Source: DATDCV01 sp036524155 (GTDB lineage: Bacteria; Verrucomicrobiota; Verrucomicrobiia; Limisphaerales; UBA8199). From it: a stretch of 25,582 nt of DNA. The notes beneath the pieces were generated by a model, which saw nothing but the letters and a program-made list of their open reading frames with translations, was not told the DNA's origin and searched no databases. Shown one piece after another: positions 24,692 to 25,582 of the stretch. Where the stretch lies: assembly GCA_036524155.1 (NCBI GenBank), contig DATDCV010000641.1, positions 1-25,582 of the forward strand, written 5' to 3'. Numbering within the stretch: the stretch's first letter is position 1; the number at the start of each line of letters is the position of its first letter. The position numbers and the translations under genes are program-made.

Positions 24692-25582
24692 ATGAGGAAA
24701 CCCTCCGTTCTGGTCATCTTTCTCACCGTCTTCATCGACCTGGTCGGCTTTGGAATCGTGGTGCCCTATATCCCCATCTACAGCCGCCATTTCGGGGCTC
24801 AGGGCTGGGAAATCGGCGTCATCATCGCCTCTTTTTCCGCCCTTCAATTCGTCTTCTCCCCCGTCTGGGGCAGACTCTCCGACCAGCATGGCCGCCGCCC
24901 CATCCTGCTCATTAGCACCGCGGGGGCCGCCGCCTCTTATGTGCTCTTCGCCCTCAGCGCCGGCCTCGCCAATCATCGCGCCGCCCTCTGGCTCATGATC
25001 CTCTCCCGCGCCTTCGCCGGCCTTTGCGGTGGCAACATCACTGTCGCCCAGGCCTACATCGCCGATATCACCCCGCCAGACCAGCGCTCCCGCCGCATGG
25101 GCCTCATCGGCATGGCCTTCGGCCTGGGTTTCATTTTCGGACCCGCCATCGGCGGCCTGACCCTCAAACACCTTGGCAATACCGGGCCGGGATGGTTCGC
25201 CGCCGCCTTTTGCGCCATCAACTTTTGCCTCGCGTTCTTTATCCTCGTCGAGAGCCGGAAGGCCGGATCCCAGCAGGCTCCCCCGCGTCCGCACCTCGAC
25301 CAGTGGCTCCACACCCTCCGCCAACCCAAAATCGGCCTCCTCGTCGTCGTCTTCTTCCTGGCCACCTTTTGCTTTAGTTGCTTCGAAAGCACTTTGCCCC
25401 TCATCGTCAGTGATAACTTCCATCTAGATACCCAAACGGATGAAAGATCCGCTTCCACAGTCGCCTACCTGTTCGTGTTCTCGGCGCTCATCAGCGCGTT
25501 CATTCAGGGTGGGGCGATTGGCCGGTTGGTAAAGAAATGGGGAGAGCCCCGGTTAATTGCGATCAGCCTGGTAATAACGGGC
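24692..25582 (+). CDS. MFS transporter, TetA/DHA1-like (3' end beyond window)
   Basis: 297 codons are open from the ATG at 24692 to the window edge, so roughly the last quarter is missing. An in-frame ATG at 24629 would add 21 residues, less likely because family members start close to TM1. TM1 (VLVIFLTVFIDLVGFGIVVP) is followed by the motif A loop GRLSDQHGRRPILL, TM4 with SRAFAGLCGGNITVAQAYIA, and motif C in TM5 (GMAFGLGFIFGPAIGG). These are hallmarks of the 12-14 helix drug:proton antiporter group that includes TetA. The transported compound cannot be told from sequence. A long minus-strand open frame over this gene (24611-25423) is its shadow. Confidence 0.88.
   Translation, partial: MRKPSVLVIFLTVFIDLVGFGIVVPYIPIYSRHFGAQGWEIGVIIASFSALQFVFSPVWGRLSDQHGRRPILLISTAGAAASYVLFALSAGLANHRAALWLMILSRAFAGLCGGNITVAQAYIADITPPDQRSRRMGLIGMAFGLGFIFGPAIGGLTLKHLGNTGPGWFAAAFCAINFCLAFFILVESRKAGSQQAPPRPHLDQWLHTLRQPKIGLLVVVFFLATFCFSCFESTLPLIVSDNFHLDTQTDERSASTVAYLFVFSALISAFIQGGAIGRLVKKWGEPRLIAISLVITG

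Noticed and set aside
24611..25423. Minus-strand open frame of 270 codons rich in Glu, Gly and Ala
   Set aside because: It is the antisense shadow of the MFS transporter; the plus-strand frame has clear membrane helices and MFS motifs, while this product is low-complexity and acidic.
1..25582. Search for tRNA, rRNA, CRISPR arrays, insertion sequences, integrases and attachment sites
   Set aside because: No cloverleaf, rRNA-like block, regularly spaced repeats, transposase motifs or long terminal inverted repeats were seen by eye; tRNAscan, Infernal and ISfinder searches would settle it.

Overview
The window is about 25.6 kb of GC-rich bacterial DNA from a diderm (two-membrane) organism. Gene content suggests Verrucomicrobiota, most likely a Pedosphaera/Limisphaerales-like soil or sediment lineage. 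This rests on a Tat-exported Gfo/Idh/MocA protein beside a secreted HEAT-repeat protein, a polysaccharide-lyase-like fragment, BamA and Skp, and weak Shine-Dalgarno sequences on many genes. The taxonomic call is inference; no rRNA or other marker gene is present. I see no tRNA, rRNA, CRISPR array, insertion sequence or integrase, and no gene-free stretch reaches 300 bases.

Layout. Positions 1-576 (-): N-terminal part of a secreted polysaccharide-lyase-like protein. 814-1833 (+): WecA/TagO-type polyprenyl-phosphate sugar-1-phosphate transferase. 1898-3721 (-): ClC chloride transporter with two CBS domains. 3870-4499 (-): COG4112-like NUDIX protein. 4762-8235 (+): Tat-exported Gfo/Idh/MocA oxidoreductase followed by a secreted HEAT-repeat protein. 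8394-9935 (+): TolC-family outer-membrane protein. 9939-12571 (-): three-gene unit of VTC-domain polyphosphate polymerase, DUF4956 membrane protein and HlyD-like adaptor, convergent with tolC. 12857-17798 (-): four tightly coupled genes encoding a WXG100-like protein, a coiled-coil protein, a second small WXG-like protein and a 1302-residue membrane FtsK/SpoIIIE ATPase. 18031-22630 (-): dnaB, bamA and skp. 22712-24462 (-): two NarL/LuxR response regulators with no kinase nearby. 24692-25582 (+): start of a TetA-like MFS transporter that runs off the window.

Two modules stand out. The first (12857-17798) looks like a minimal type VII (ESX/Ess)-like secretion unit in a diderm. Its two small proteins share the spacing W-x-D-x5-F-x3-[F/Y] and are encoded with an FtsK ATPase carrying three modules, only the middle one with an intact Walker A. 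None of EccB, EccD, EccE, EsaA or a mycosin is present. The second (8394-12571) combines a VTC polymerase that keeps the expected tunnel residues with a DUF4956 membrane protein, an HlyD-like adaptor and a TolC-like channel. This suggests polyphosphate or another anionic polymer made at, and perhaps moved across, the envelope; the link to tolC is inferred from adjacency only.

The dnaB-bamA-skp block joins replication and outer-membrane assembly in one transcription direction and lies immediately upstream of the WXG/FtsK operon. The remaining genes (ClC, NUDIX, MFS, response regulators) look like ordinary single-gene units.
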